NCBI RefSeq assembly: GCF_905371695.1
Contig: NZ_CAJPMA010000031.1
Coordinates: 1 to 17,423 of the forward strand
Direction of reading: 5' to 3'
From: an uncultured Campylobacter sp.
GTDB lineage: Bacteria > Campylobacterota > Campylobacteria > Campylobacterales > Campylobacteraceae
DNA: 17,423 nucleotides
Notes under the pieces: generated by a model
The model's database searches: none
Told to the model about the DNA's origin: nothing
The model's input: only the letters and a program-made list of their open reading frames with translations
Shown: one piece after another, positions 7,411 to 16,320 of the stretch
Layout: the number at the start of each line of letters is the position of its first letter
Position numbering within the stretch: the first letter of the stretch is position 1
Made by a program: the position numbers and the translations under genes

Positions 7411-7560
7411 ATTCTCACACGAAAAGTAAACTTTTTTAATTTTCAAACTTTTATCGTTTATAAAATTTGTTAGATTTTCCCCGTGCAAAATAACGCAAAT
7501 TTCCTATGCATTTTTCTACGCTAAATTTAATGGATAATTTAATCTCACACAAAAGGTAAT
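7411..7560. repeat. Imperfect 20-base direct repeat, copies 130 bases apart
   Basis: The copy at 7411-7430 (attctcacacgaaaagtaaa) and the copy at 7541-7560 (aatctcacacaaaaggtaat) match at 16 of 20 positions, with TCTCACAC exact. They could be paired protein-binding sites or relics of a duplication. Function unknown. Confidence 0.4.
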
Positions 7561-7578
7561 TAGCGTACAGATACGTAA

Positions 7579-7681
7579 AATAGGCGATTTTAGAAGTTAA
7601 GAAAGAGCGGAAAAGAAAATTAAAATATTAATTTGAAAATTGCAGTTTTCAATACAAAATATAAAATAATCGGCGATTTTA
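7579..7681. repeat. Direct repeat AATNGGCGATTTTA
   Basis: Copies at 7579-7592 and 7668-7681 match at 13 of 14 positions. Each is preceded by TAAAAT so that it can fold as a small TAAAAT/ATTTTA hairpin. In so AT-rich a region chance is possible. Confidence 0.3.
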
Positions 7682-7818
7682 CTTTTAATACGATTATCAT
7701 GCGTAAATTTTCGCTTAAAGAGAAATGTCGATTGCCAAACGTCGATGCCGATTGTCGCGCCAGCTAAAAACGACAATATTTCGCGTAAAACGAGTATTCT
7801 AATCCAAAACGAAGTTAG

Positions 7819-8085
7819 CCTGCGATAGATGGAAGTGTAATTACCGCGCTTGCACGAATAAAAGCAAAAGGAGACGATGATAATCGGGGTTTAGCGGCAC
7901 TAGTACAAAAGAGGCAAGCGGTCAATATAAGCGGCCATGGCTTAACGGGCGCTAGCGCAAAAGAAGCCGAACATTCGCATAACAAAAATACTGCCATAAA
8001 AAAGGGCCGTTATGAAAAAGAGCCGCAGACTCCTAAAATTCAAGAGCTACTGCGACTCTTTTTTATTTTTTTGCGGGATTATTGA
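7819..8085 (+). pseudogene. Startless open frame, probable remnant of a decayed gene
   Basis: From 7819 one plus frame is open for 88 codons to TGA at 8083-8085, with no ATG or GTG; its only TTG is four codons before the stop. The product reads as normal charged, soluble protein: GSVITALARIKAKGDDDNRG, then LAALVQKRQAVNISGHG and ASAKEAEHSHNKN. Base composition rises to coding-like values exactly where this frame opens, and upstream in the same frame there are stops at 7765, 7786 and 7816. The last part runs through the terminator of the convergent protease gene, so the original gene end is probably lost near 8010. I do not recognise the family. The antisense frame (7997-7815) begins with ATG but its protein looks like a shadow. 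Confidence 0.35.
8015..8058 (-). terminator. Intrinsic terminator of the M16 protease unit
   Basis: In the minus-strand RNA, GAGUCGCAG pairs with CUGCGGCUC across a 26-base loop and is followed by UUUUU. The one non-Watson-Crick position is G-U on this strand but would be A-C on the other, so the element is oriented for minus-strand transcripts. It begins five bases after the protease stop codon. Confidence 0.8.
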
Positions 8086-10807
8086 CGCTAATTATCTCGT
8101 TTTTGCCGTCTAAATAGAGCTTTGCGGCAATTTTTATGTCGTCGTTGTTAATATTTTCGATGATTCTTTTATATTCGTCAAGGTCGAATAATTCATTGCC
8201 GAACATATAGTGCGAAACGATATTTTGCAGCCAAAAGCTCGGCTGGTCGCTACCTTTTTCGATGCTTAAAATAGCCGCTTTTTTATAATTTTGCAAATGC
8301 TTGGCGTCAAGCGCGCCCCTTTGCTTAACCTCGGCGATCGTCGCCCTAATCTGCGCGATAATCGCGTCCGTATTTTTAGGCGAGCAGGTAAAAAAGATAT
8401 TTGCCGTGCTGTGCTCATACGGGTATTTCGCAACCGATACGCCGAGCGAAATTCCGTATACTTCGCCCATATCTTCGCGTATTTTCTCGCGTAGCGCCGT
8501 GCGTAAAACCGCCGATAGCGCCTGTGCTTTTAGCGAATTTTCGCGCGAATATTTCACATTCTCGTTTATCGTATTTATCGATATGTCGCTACGATCTACG
8601 ACTTGGTAGTTTCGCTTAAACTCATGCTTGCCTTTAATGCTTCGCACGCCGTCGTCCGCAAAATTTTCGGCGTTTGCCCTACTCGGCAGGCTCGCTACGT
8701 ATTTTTTAAGCAGCTCTTCCATCCGCGCTATTTCAAAATCGCCCGCAAATATAAATACGTAAGACGCCGCGTTGGTAAATTTTTCGTTTACGATTTTAGT
8801 TAGCTCGCCAAAATTTAGCGCGTTTACGTCGCTTGCTTCAAGCGGCTTCGTTCTAGCGTTATCGCCGTAGAAAAATTTTACGAATTCGTTATTAAATTTA
8901 TACTCGGGCAAATTTTGTTTTTTAGCTAGATCGTCAAGCGTTTTGGCGCGGATTTTATCCAAAATTTTAGCGTCCGTCCTAGGCGAGTTAAACTCCAAAT
9001 TTATCGCTTCAAAAAGATACTTTATATCAGCCGGCGTCGAGCTGCCGCTAAATCCTTGCGTGAGCGGATCGATCGTTTTTTGGTAGCTTATTTGCTTACC
9101 GCTTAAAATTTTTAAAATTTGATAGTTATTAAACTCCCCCGCCCCGCTCTCGTTTGACAGCTCTACGCTAAATTTTCCCCATTTAGGCTCGTGTAAATTC
9201 GACGTGCCTCCCTTGCTAACGGCCGCGAAATTTATAACGTCTTTTCGAGTTTTTAGCGGTTTTAGTACGGCGACGGCGTTATTTTCTAGTTTATAGACGT
9301 AAAGGTCGTGCTTTTTATCGTAAATTTTACTAACTATCACCCTTGGCTGCGGGTCGCTAGCTAGCAGCGTCTTGGGTAAATTTTGCTCTTTTTTATGCCC
9401 TTCGTAAGCCTTCGCGCTATTTTGAAATTCCAAAAATTTAGGCTCGCTAATAGCGTAGCCGTTCGTGCTAAATACGCTTACTCGCTTGTCGGCAAGCGCC
9501 AAAATTCGTCTAAATTCGCCGTTTATTTCATCAAGCGTAATTTCGTTTAGCAGTTTTAGATCAAGCTCTTTTGACGCTTCCTCGCTTAAAATAACCGAAC
9601 CTGAGCTTATCGCATATACGATTTCATTCATATAAGTTTTCGATTTTTTGGTCTTTGACTGCTCAAAACCCGTATTTACGGAGTTTATAAAAGCGCTTTT
9701 TACGTCTAAAAAATCGCTTTGATTAAAACCTAGCTTGCTCACGCCCTTTATCACGCTTAGCATATCTTTAAGCGCCTCGTCGAATTTCCCGTCCCTTACC
9801 ATACTTTCAAAATTGTGCATCGTTTTTTGCGATTGTAGCGCGGGGCTCATATAGCCCATGCGAAGCAGCGAATTTTCGTTTTGCGTCTTTTGCTCGTAAA
9901 GTCGCGCCATTAGGTTTGCTATGTATAAATTTAACCAAATTTTGCGAGCGCTAGCCTCGTCTACGCGCGGATAAAATTTATCGAAAAAGCTAATTCTGAT
10001 TAAATTCGTCCCCGTCTCGTTTGCATCGTAATTATAGACGTTTAGCCCGTCTTGCGGCGGGATAGCTTTGCTCGGATGCGCGTAGGAATTGGTATTTTTA
10101 GCCGAGCTAAAATTTTGCTTGATTAGCGCTTCTATTTGCGTAGCGTTAAAATCGCCCACGGCTACGAAACTCATAAATCTAGGCTGATAAAGCCTGTCGT
10201 AAAACGCCTTTATTTTAGGCGCGCTAACGCTTTTTACGACTTTCATGTCGCCGATTGGAGCGCGGTCTAGATAGATACTGCCCGCAAAAAGCTCCCGCGC
10301 TTGCTTTTGATAAAGGCGGTACATCGGCGTATTTCTCGCGCGCTCTTCCTCGATAATTACTCCGCGCTCTTTGTCTAGCTCCTCGGGGTCGAATTTTACT
10401 CCGTCGATCCAGTTGCTAAACACCTTAAAAACGTCTTTTAAATTTTGCTCGCTTACCGAAATACTTAACTTATACGCCGTCTCGTCGTAGCTCGTGTGCG
10501 CGTTTAAATCGGCGCCGAAGCTCACTCCGAGCGCTTCAAGCTGCTTAATTAGATCGTTTTTGCTAAAATCGCGGCTTCCGTTAAACGCCATATGCTCCAC
10601 GAAATGCGCTAGTCCGCGCTCGCTTAGCGCCTCGTCGGTAGAGCCGCTATTAATTATCAGCTGAAATTCCGCGCTTTTTTTAGGCAGAGCGTTTTGTTTG
10701 ACGTAGTATTTTAGCCCGTTTTCTAGCGTGCCGGAGACGATAGACGGATCTTGCGGCAGCGCGAAAAGATTAGCGCAATCGCATAAAAATAGTAAAATTT
10801 TTCTCAT
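8063..10807 (-). CDS. M16 (pitrilysin/insulinase) family zinc protease, PqqL-like
   Basis: A 914-residue exported zinc peptidase. The inverted zinc motif HxxEH is HFVEH at residues 68-72, in RGLAHFVEHMAFNGS, and the third ligand lies in the glutamates of RGVIIEEER (148-156). Layout is the double M16 type: active N-terminal unit (about 25-360) and a second, catalytically silent unit (about 500-900). The N-terminus MRKILLFLCDCANLFA looks like a short signal peptide, although an aspartate interrupts its hydrophobic core, so a periplasmic location is probable. The ATG has AAGGA upstream. It is 100 bases after the efflux lipoprotein gene on the same strand, with no clear promoter between, and ends in a terminator. 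M16 enzymes of this size degrade or process short peptides; the substrate is unknown. Confidence 0.92.
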   Translation of the reverse strand: MRKILLFLCDCANLFALPQDPSIVSGTLENGLKYYVKQNALPKKSAEFQLIINSGSTDEALSERGLAHFVEHMAFNGSRDFSKNDLIKQLEALGVSFGADLNAHTSYDETAYKLSISVSEQNLKDVFKVFSNWIDGVKFDPEELDKERGVIIEEERARNTPMYRLYQKQARELFAGSIYLDRAPIGDMKVVKSVSAPKIKAFYDRLYQPRFMSFVAVGDFNATQIEALIKQNFSSAKNTNSYAHPSKAIPPQDGLNVYNYDANETGTNLIRISFFDKFYPRVDEASARKIWLNLYIANLMARLYEQKTQNENSLLRMGYMSPALQSQKTMHNFESMVRDGKFDEALKDMLSVIKGVSKLGFNQSDFLDVKSAFINSVNTGFEQSKTKKSKTYMNEIVYAISSGSVILSEEASKELDLKLLNEITLDEINGEFRRILALADKRVSVFSTNGYAISEPKFLEFQNSAKAYEGHKKEQNLPKTLLASDPQPRVIVSKIYDKKHDLYVYKLENNAVAVLKPLKTRKDVINFAAVSKGGTSNLHEPKWGKFSVELSNESGAGEFNNYQILKILSGKQISYQKTIDPLTQGFSGSSTPADIKYLFEAINLEFNSPRTDAKILDKIRAKTLDDLAKKQNLPEYKFNNEFVKFFYGDNARTKPLEASDVNALNFGELTKIVNEKFTNAASYVFIFAGDFEIARMEELLKKYVASLPSRANAENFADDGVRSIKGKHEFKRNYQVVDRSDISINTINENVKYSRENSLKAQALSAVLRTALREKIREDMGEVYGISLGVSVAKYPYEHSTANIFFTCSPKNTDAIIAQIRATIAEVKQRGALDAKHLQNYKKAAILSIEKGSDQPSFWLQNIVSHYMFGNELFDLDEYKRIIENINNDDIKIAAKLYLDGKNEIISVNNPAKK

Positions 10808-10907
10808 ATTTTTCCTTTATCCCCGCAAATAGACGACAGTGCTAACGGACGCGTAAATTTCTGGCAAATTCGGGCGGCGCGCTAGCTTTCGCCCCTGCTT
10901 CGCTTCG

Positions 10908-12269
10908 TTATTTCTCGCTAAATTTTCCTGCCATCGATTTATAAATTCCCGTTTCGTCTTGCAAGGTTTTATAGCGCTGCGCCAAAACGTTGATCCTTGC
11001 GTCGATCTCACTATTTTGCGCTTCTAAAAAGTCTTTAAGCTCGCTTTTACCTTGCGCGTATTTTGCTTCGTAAATTTTTGCCGTAGCGATAGAATTTTCA
11101 AGCTGCGCGGTCTGATTTTTCAGCAGCGACTCGTCGCTTTGTAAAATTTTATACCCAGCGTCAAGCTCGTTTAGCGCGGAATTTAGCACGCTTAAATAGT
11201 CGATTTTGGCGCTTTCAAAGCTCGCTTCGCTCACACGCAGGTTCGATTTTAGCTTCGAGTAGTTTAAAAACGGCAAATTTATCGCGACGTTACCGCCTAA
11301 AATTTTAAGCGAAGAGGCGTCCGAAATTTTCTCGCCGCCGCCTTTTAGACTAGCCCCTATCGTAACCGACGGATAAAATTCCGCCTCGCTTGCGCGCACG
11401 TTTAACAGCCCTTTTTCGATCCTAGCGATCGCGGCCTTTAAATCGGGGCGGTTTGCGATCGCGCGCACGGGAACGTCAAAATTTACGCCTAAAAATTTAA
11501 CCTCGCTTAGCTTTAAGCCGTCCAGACCAAGCGAAATTTCAGGCTCCGCGTTTAGTAAAATTTTAATCTCTTTTTGCGCCGTAATCAAATTCGCGCGCGC
11601 GTTTTGCAAGCGGTTTTCGTAGCCCAAAACCGAGCTTTTTATCTGCCTTAGGCTAAGCTGCTCGTCTTTTCCAAGCTCGAATTTAGCCCTCACGATAGCT
11701 TCAAGCTTAGCGTAATTTTTAAGCGCCGCCTCGTAAAGCGCGATGCTTTCGTTTAGATAAAGCGCGTTAAAGTAGGCGTTTACGAGCGAATTTATAATCG
11801 TTAGCCTAGTAGCCTGCAAATCAAACTCGCTAGCCTTCGCCTCCCATTCCGCGGCGCTCGCGGCGTTTGCAAGCTTGCGCCACAGATCGATCTCGTAGCT
11901 TAGCGATATACCCGCGCTATACGAGCGCGACCAGCTGGAATTTCCGCTTTTTATATCGCGGCTAGCGTCCGCGCCGGCATTTGCGTTAAAAACAGGGATC
12001 AAATTCGCATCCAGCGCGCCCGCTTGCGCCATCGCGCGGTTTATAGCGATAGCCGATTTTGCGAGATCTAGGTTATTTTTTAGCGCCGCCTGAATTAGTT
12101 CGTTTAGGCGCGGCTGCTCGTACCCTAGCCACCAGCGCTCGTCGATAGCGAAATTTTCGCTCGCGTTATTTTCTAGTAAAATTTTTCCGTAATCTTCGTC
12201 TATATTTTTTAGCGCGCATCCGCTTAAAATCGCCGCTAGCGCAAGGCTGCTTAAAATTTTATGTCTCAT
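10908..12269 (-). CDS. Outer-membrane efflux lipoprotein (TolC/NodT family)
   Basis: A 453-residue outer-membrane channel subunit. The N-terminus MRHKILSSLALAAILSGC is a lipoprotein signal with acylated C18. The conserved SYEIDLW motif is at 124-130, and two outer-membrane efflux repeats cover about 50-245 and 265-445 with long alpha-helical, coiled-coil-like stretches. Trimeric proteins of this type complete a tripartite pump by joining the adaptor to the outside. The gene begins one base after the macB stop and has AAGGGAG four bases before ATG, so it belongs to the macAB operon and is very probably its dedicated exit duct. Confidence 0.92.
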   Translation of the reverse strand: MRHKILSSLALAAILSGCALKNIDEDYGKILLENNASENFAIDERWWLGYEQPRLNELIQAALKNNLDLAKSAIAINRAMAQAGALDANLIPVFNANAGADASRDIKSGNSSWSRSYSAGISLSYEIDLWRKLANAASAAEWEAKASEFDLQATRLTIINSLVNAYFNALYLNESIALYEAALKNYAKLEAIVRAKFELGKDEQLSLRQIKSSVLGYENRLQNARANLITAQKEIKILLNAEPEISLGLDGLKLSEVKFLGVNFDVPVRAIANRPDLKAAIARIEKGLLNVRASEAEFYPSVTIGASLKGGGEKISDASSLKILGGNVAINLPFLNYSKLKSNLRVSEASFESAKIDYLSVLNSALNELDAGYKILQSDESLLKNQTAQLENSIATAKIYEAKYAQGKSELKDFLEAQNSEIDARINVLAQRYKTLQDETGIYKSMAGKFSEK

Positions 12270-12270
12270 T

Positions 12271-14199
12271 TTACTCCCTTGATAGAGCGTCGATCGGATT
12301 TAATTTCGACGCGTTTCTTGCCGGCATATAGCCGAAAACTACGCCTATTATGCTAGAAGTAGCCATCGCTAGTGCGATAGAGGCGTTTGAAAATATCATT
12401 TTATATCCCGGTAAAAAATTATTACACACGTAGCCCAGCGCGTAAGATAGCGCGATGCCGACCGATCCGCCGATAACGCAGAGCAGCACGGCTTCGATTA
12501 AAAACTGCTGCAAAATATTGCTTTGGCGCGCGCCGATCGCCATTTTTATGCCGATTTCTTTAGTCCGCTCGGTTACTGAAACCAGCATAATATTCATCAC
12601 GCCTATTCCGCCCACGATTAGCGAAATTACGGCGATTGAAGAGATTAACAGCGTCATAGTGCCGATCGTCTCTTGCATCGTTTGTTTAACGCTATCTGAA
12701 TTTCGCGTGAAAAAGTCCTGCTTGCCGTGCTTTGCGGTTAGCAGCTCGGTTATGCTCTTTTCGGCGACTTGGGCGTTTACGCTCTCTTTTACCTTTGCGC
12801 TAATGGAGCTAATATGCCTATCGCCCGTGATTTTATTAATAACGGTCGTGTAAGGGGCGTAAATTCTAAGCGCGCCGGAGTCTCCGAACATCAACTCGTC
12901 TTTTTTAAGCACACCGATAACGCGTAGAGGCTTTTTGTTAAAAAGCATGATTTTACCGATCGGATCGACGTTTGCAAACATCGTTTTTTTGGTATTTTGA
13001 TCGATCACCACGATAGACTCGCTTTGCGCGACCTCATCGTCGTCGTAAAGTCTGCCACTTTCTAAAATTAGCCCGTTTACGTTAAAAGTATCCGCTCCGC
13101 CTCCGCGCAAACTAGCCGTGGACGATAAATTCTCGTAAGTCAACGTTCCGGATGTGCTGGTATTTGGCGTGACGGACTCTAAAAAGTTCTGGCGAGAGAG
13201 CATCTGCGCGTCGCCCACCGTTAGCGTTTTTACTTTGCCCGACATCATATCGCCGAAGCCCTTACCAGGCAATACGTCTATCGTATTGCTGCCGATCTTA
13301 CGAATACCTGCCAGAATTTGTTCCTGCGAGCCTTTACCCAAAGCCACCATGCTAACAACCGCGGCGATACCTATGATGATGCCGAGCATCGTTAAAAGCG
13401 AGCGCAGCTTGTGGCTAACCATCGCGCTCACGGACATTTTAAAGCTTTCTATTAGTTGATCCTTATAATAGGTAAAAGGGCTTTTTGCGGGCGGAGTTTG
13501 CTTTGCGCTTTCAAAAATTTCGTCGCGTTTTAGGACGTCTGAAACGATATTCCCGTCTTTTATCTCGATGACGCGGTTTGCGTATTCGGCGATTTTAGGA
13601 TCGTGCGTGACGATAATTATCGTATGCCCTTCTTTATGCAGTTTAGTTAAAATTTGCATTACCGTAAGTCCGCTTTTACTATCTAGCGCGCCCGTAGGCT
13701 CGTCGGCTAAAATAATCTCGCCGCCGTTAATTAGCGCTCGGGCGATCGAGACGCGCTGCTGCTGCCCGCCAGAAAGTTTATTAGGTAAATTTTGCGTTTT
13801 ATCGGCAAGTTCTAGCGAACTTAAAATTTCCATCGCCCTGCTCTCGCGCTCTTTTTTAGACACGCCCGCGTAAACGCTAGGCAGCGCTACGTTTGCTAGC
13901 GCGCTCATAGAGGCCAGCAGATTATATCGCTGAAAGATAAAGCCGAATTTATTACGCCTAAGCTGCGCTAGTTCGTCGCCGCTAAATTTCGAGATATCTT
14001 GCCCGTCTAGCAAATAGCCGCCAGAGCTTGGGCTATCAAGGCAGCCTAAAATATTCATTAACGTCGATTTTCCGGAGCCCGATTGCCCGATTATAGCTAT
14101 AAATTCGCCTTTTTTTACGCTTAAATTTACGCCGTGTAAAATTTCGACGCTACTATCGCCTACGCGAAAGCTTTTTTTGATATTTTTAAGCTCGATCAC
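12271..14199 (-). CDS. macB: MacB-type ABC transporter, fused ATPase and permease
   Basis: A 642-residue inner-membrane ABC protein in which ATPase and membrane domains are fused, as in MacB. The ATPase shows Walker A GQSGSGKST (38-46), Q-loop Q90, signature LSGGQ (142-146), Walker B IILADEP (162-168) and switch H199. A first membrane helix (about 267-288) is followed by a large periplasmic domain to about 510, then three helices (about 512-540, 568-590, 605-624), with the conserved cytosolic loop TERTKEIGIKMAIGAR. Such proteins work as mechanotransmission pumps, taking substrate from the periplasm through a TolC-type channel. Known MacB substrates include macrolides, peptides and porphyrin-like molecules; which applies here is not shown. 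The GTG start overlaps the macA stop (GTGA). Confidence 0.95.
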   Translation of the reverse strand: MIELKNIKKSFRVGDSSVEILHGVNLSVKKGEFIAIIGQSGSGKSTLMNILGCLDSPSSGGYLLDGQDISKFSGDELAQLRRNKFGFIFQRYNLLASMSALANVALPSVYAGVSKKERESRAMEILSSLELADKTQNLPNKLSGGQQQRVSIARALINGGEIILADEPTGALDSKSGLTVMQILTKLHKEGHTIIIVTHDPKIAEYANRVIEIKDGNIVSDVLKRDEIFESAKQTPPAKSPFTYYKDQLIESFKMSVSAMVSHKLRSLLTMLGIIIGIAAVVSMVALGKGSQEQILAGIRKIGSNTIDVLPGKGFGDMMSGKVKTLTVGDAQMLSRQNFLESVTPNTSTSGTLTYENLSSTASLRGGGADTFNVNGLILESGRLYDDDEVAQSESIVVIDQNTKKTMFANVDPIGKIMLFNKKPLRVIGVLKKDELMFGDSGALRIYAPYTTVINKITGDRHISSISAKVKESVNAQVAEKSITELLTAKHGKQDFFTRNSDSVKQTMQETIGTMTLLISSIAVISLIVGGIGVMNIMLVSVTERTKEIGIKMAIGARQSNILQQFLIEAVLLCVIGGSVGIALSYALGYVCNNFLPGYKMIFSNASIALAMATSSIIGVVFGYMPARNASKLNPIDALSRE

Positions 14200-15392
14200 C
14201 TTCTTATGCCTCTATTTTCTTTTTCGACCATCTGCGCGATCTCGGCCGAGCTGCTTTGAGAGGTAATTACGTCGTCTCCTTCGTTTATACCGCTAATTAT
14301 CTGCGTACTCATATCGTTCGTTATGCCCGTTTTTACCTCGACTTTATGCGCCACGCCGTTTTTTAGCACGCTTACGAATTTTTTATCGCCTTGCCTTTTT
14401 ATCGCGATCGTCGGCACGCTCACGGCGTCTTTAACCTCGCTTACTAAAAGCGTATTTTGCGTAGTCATTCCGATGCGTAAAATTCCCTCTTTATTATCAA
14501 CGATGCTTTGGGCGTAATAATATACCGCAGAAGCCGTGCTAGACGAGCTAGTCGAGGTCTTTGACGAGCTTGATGAATACGTCCCGTCGCTTAGCTTGGT
14601 AAGTCCGGGGTCAATCGAGCTAACCGCGGTTTTAAACTTCATTTCAGGCTCTGAAAGGATCGTATATTCCACGGGAGTGCCGACCTTTATTTTTGTTACG
14701 TCTCCTTCGGCGATTTGCATTTTAAGCTTTACCTTGCTTAGATCGGCGATATTTACGATAGTAGGCGTCGTTTGGTTGGAGTTTACCGTCTGTCCCTCTT
14801 CTACCTGTACCGAAACGACGATGCCGTCGCTAGGAGCGGTAATTTTAGTGTACCCTAGATTTATCTGCGCGGTATTTAGCTCGATTTTAGTTTGATTGAT
14901 CTGCGCGGTAATTTCTTTTAAGCTCGCCTCGTTTGCGGCATGGGTATTTTTAGCCGTTTCAAACTCTTGCTTTGAAGTGGCGTTTTTGGCAAACAGCGCC
15001 TTTTCGCGTTCAAAACGCGTCTTTGAAATTTCAAGCGCCACCTTTGCGCTAGCTAGTTTGGCTTCGTAAATTTGCAGTTGCGCGCGCTTATTATCGACGC
15101 TATTTTGCTGAGTGGAGCTGTCGATCTCGGCGATCATATCGCCTTTTTTAACCCTATCGCCGAGCTTTACGTATAGCTTTTTAATCTGTCCGCTAACCTG
15201 CGCGCCCACGTCGATTAGCTCGGTGGCGAAAATCTCCCCCGTAGCATCCACGCGCTTGCTAAACGTACCCTTTTTCGCTTTTTGAGTAATGTACTCGATT
15301 TTTTCTTCTTCTTTAAAATAGCCGTTATAAACGTATGCCGCCGCACCTGCGACGATTAGCAAAAATACTAAAATTTTGAAAGCTTTTTTCAT
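14196..15392 (-). CDS. macA: MacA-type periplasmic adaptor
   Basis: Membrane-fusion protein linking MacB to the outer-membrane channel. One N-terminal membrane anchor (FKILVFLLIVAGAAAYVY) is followed by a barrel-sandwich/lipoyl region (GAQVSGQIKKLYVKLGDRVK and, after a coiled-coil hairpin at about 95-180, ITAPSDGIVVSVQV), a beta-barrel and a membrane-proximal domain. I chose the second ATG (15392, 398 residues) because AGGA lies five bases before it; the first ATG (15398) begins directly at that ribosome site. A serine/threonine-rich run (DNA about 14523-14578) sits in the late beta-barrel before the conserved VYYYAQ strand. It follows murI after about 86 bases; no clear promoter is visible, although weak TAAAAT- and TAAGAT-like boxes exist. 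Confidence 0.94.
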   Translation of the reverse strand: MKKAFKILVFLLIVAGAAAYVYNGYFKEEEKIEYITQKAKKGTFSKRVDATGEIFATELIDVGAQVSGQIKKLYVKLGDRVKKGDMIAEIDSSTQQNSVDNKRAQLQIYEAKLASAKVALEISKTRFEREKALFAKNATSKQEFETAKNTHAANEASLKEITAQINQTKIELNTAQINLGYTKITAPSDGIVVSVQVEEGQTVNSNQTTPTIVNIADLSKVKLKMQIAEGDVTKIKVGTPVEYTILSEPEMKFKTAVSSIDPGLTKLSDGTYSSSSSKTSTSSSSTASAVYYYAQSIVDNKEGILRIGMTTQNTLLVSEVKDAVSVPTIAIKRQGDKKFVSVLKNGVAHKVEVKTGITNDMSTQIISGINEGDDVITSQSSSAEIAQMVEKENRGIRR

Positions 15393-15478
15393 GTTCATCC
15401 TAGTTAAAATTTGTCTGAAATCTTATTTAAAAAAAGTGAATAAAACGTTAAATTTTACGACTATCTTACATTTAATGG

Positions 15479-16297
15479 TTAGCAAATTTTAGCCATTACA
15501 TTAAGTCTAGTTAAATATCTATTTATCTTTGCCAGCTCGTTTTCGTCGCTAACTAGCTCGCCCGAGTAGTAAAATTTTACTCGCTCCGATTTTTCTTCGT
15601 CCCGTGCAAATTTTGAAGCTAAATTTTGCTTTTTTAGCTCGCTAATTAGACGGTTTGTCGTCCCTTCTACGCCGTCTATTATCGCCGCGCTAGGAGGCAA
15701 AATTTCGCGTAAAGTATCTTTAAAATAGTTAAAATGCGTGCAGCCTAAAACCAAATGCGAGTACTCGCGTAGGTTAAAATTTGCGAATTCCCTCGCTAAA
15801 TACCGCCCTACTTCGGCGCCGTTAAAATTTTCGTTTTCGGCAAATTCCACCAGGCGAGGCAAAGCTAGCAGATCCGTCGTAAGCTCGCTATTCGTGCGTA
15901 AAATTAGCTCTCTTAATTTCGCGCCCGCTACCGTTATAGGAGTAGCGATTACTAGCGCGTGCGAGTCTTTGCCTTTCATCTCGTCCGCCGCCTTTTTCAC
16001 GGCGGGCTCCATTCCGATTATGGGCGCGTTAAATTTCGCGCGAAGCTCGTTTATCGCGGCGCTCGTAGCGGTATTGCAGGCGATCACGACGGCTTTTGCG
16101 CCGTTACTTATCAAAAACTCGACCGCCCGCGAAGTAAATTTTAAAATTTGCTCGCGAGATTTTAGTCCGTAAGGCACGTTCTTTTTATCGGCGTAATATA
16201 AAAAATTTTCGTAAGGCGCGGCTTTTAACGCGAAATTTAGCACGCTAAGTCCGCCCATACCGGAATCAAAAACCGCTATTTTATCGTTTAAAGACAT
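15479..16297 (-). CDS. murI: Glutamate racemase (MurI)
   Basis: Interconverts L- and D-glutamate to supply D-Glu for peptidoglycan. The 272-residue protein has DSGMGG (11-16), the two catalytic cysteines C74 in ACNTATS and C186 in GCTHF, and DGVEGTTNR near the C-terminus. The ATG has AAGGA seven bases upstream and a TATAAT box about 24 bases upstream. It is divergent from xerH and upstream of macAB on the same strand, which looks like proximity rather than shared function. Confidence 0.97.
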   Translation of the reverse strand: MSLNDKIAVFDSGMGGLSVLNFALKAAPYENFLYYADKKNVPYGLKSREQILKFTSRAVEFLISNGAKAVVIACNTATSAAINELRAKFNAPIIGMEPAVKKAADEMKGKDSHALVIATPITVAGAKLRELILRTNSELTTDLLALPRLVEFAENENFNGAEVGRYLAREFANFNLREYSHLVLGCTHFNYFKDTLREILPPSAAIIDGVEGTTNRLISELKKQNLASKFARDEEKSERVKFYYSGELVSDENELAKINRYLTRLNVMAKIC

Positions 16298-16320
16298 AAA
16301 ATTTTCCTTTTAAAGGCGTT

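Larger units (their letters stand above)
7373..7818. other. AT-rich intergenic region with no intact gene
   Basis: This stretch is clearly more AT-rich than its surroundings and has stops in all frames. Just after sixA there is a weak AAAAGC/GCTTTT hairpin and an AAAAG-TAAA-CTTTT hairpin (7422-7435) that could serve as low-strength terminators. Further right are TTGAAAA/TTTTCAA (7633-7652) and ATTGTCG/CGACAAT (7751-7777, 13-base loop). Two pairs of short imperfect direct repeats are listed separately. I see no tRNA, no CRISPR and no insertion-sequence ends. Confidence 0.6.

Noticed and set aside
7699..7767. Possible 22-residue peptide (MRKFSLKEKCRLPNVDADCR...)
   Set aside because: No ribosome-binding site or promoter is visible and such short frames are expected by chance.
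7815..7997. 60-residue minus-strand frame beginning with ATG
   Set aside because: It is antisense to the more protein-like startless plus frame, has no good ribosome site, and its product is a string of Ala/Ser/Leu/Cys typical of a shadow frame.
7373..8062. CRISPR array or insertion sequence in the long gap
   Set aside because: There are only two-copy imperfect repeats without regular spacing, no terminal inverted repeats, and no transposase fragment that I can recognise.
8291..8803. Several plus-strand frames inside the M16 protease gene
   Set aside because: Antisense to a gene with clear family motifs, with no ribosome sites and no recognisable products.
10817..11011. 64-residue minus-strand frame overlapping the end of the efflux lipoprotein gene
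   Set aside because: Over half of it lies within the lipoprotein gene in another frame, its start has no ribosome site, and the sequence resembles no known protein.
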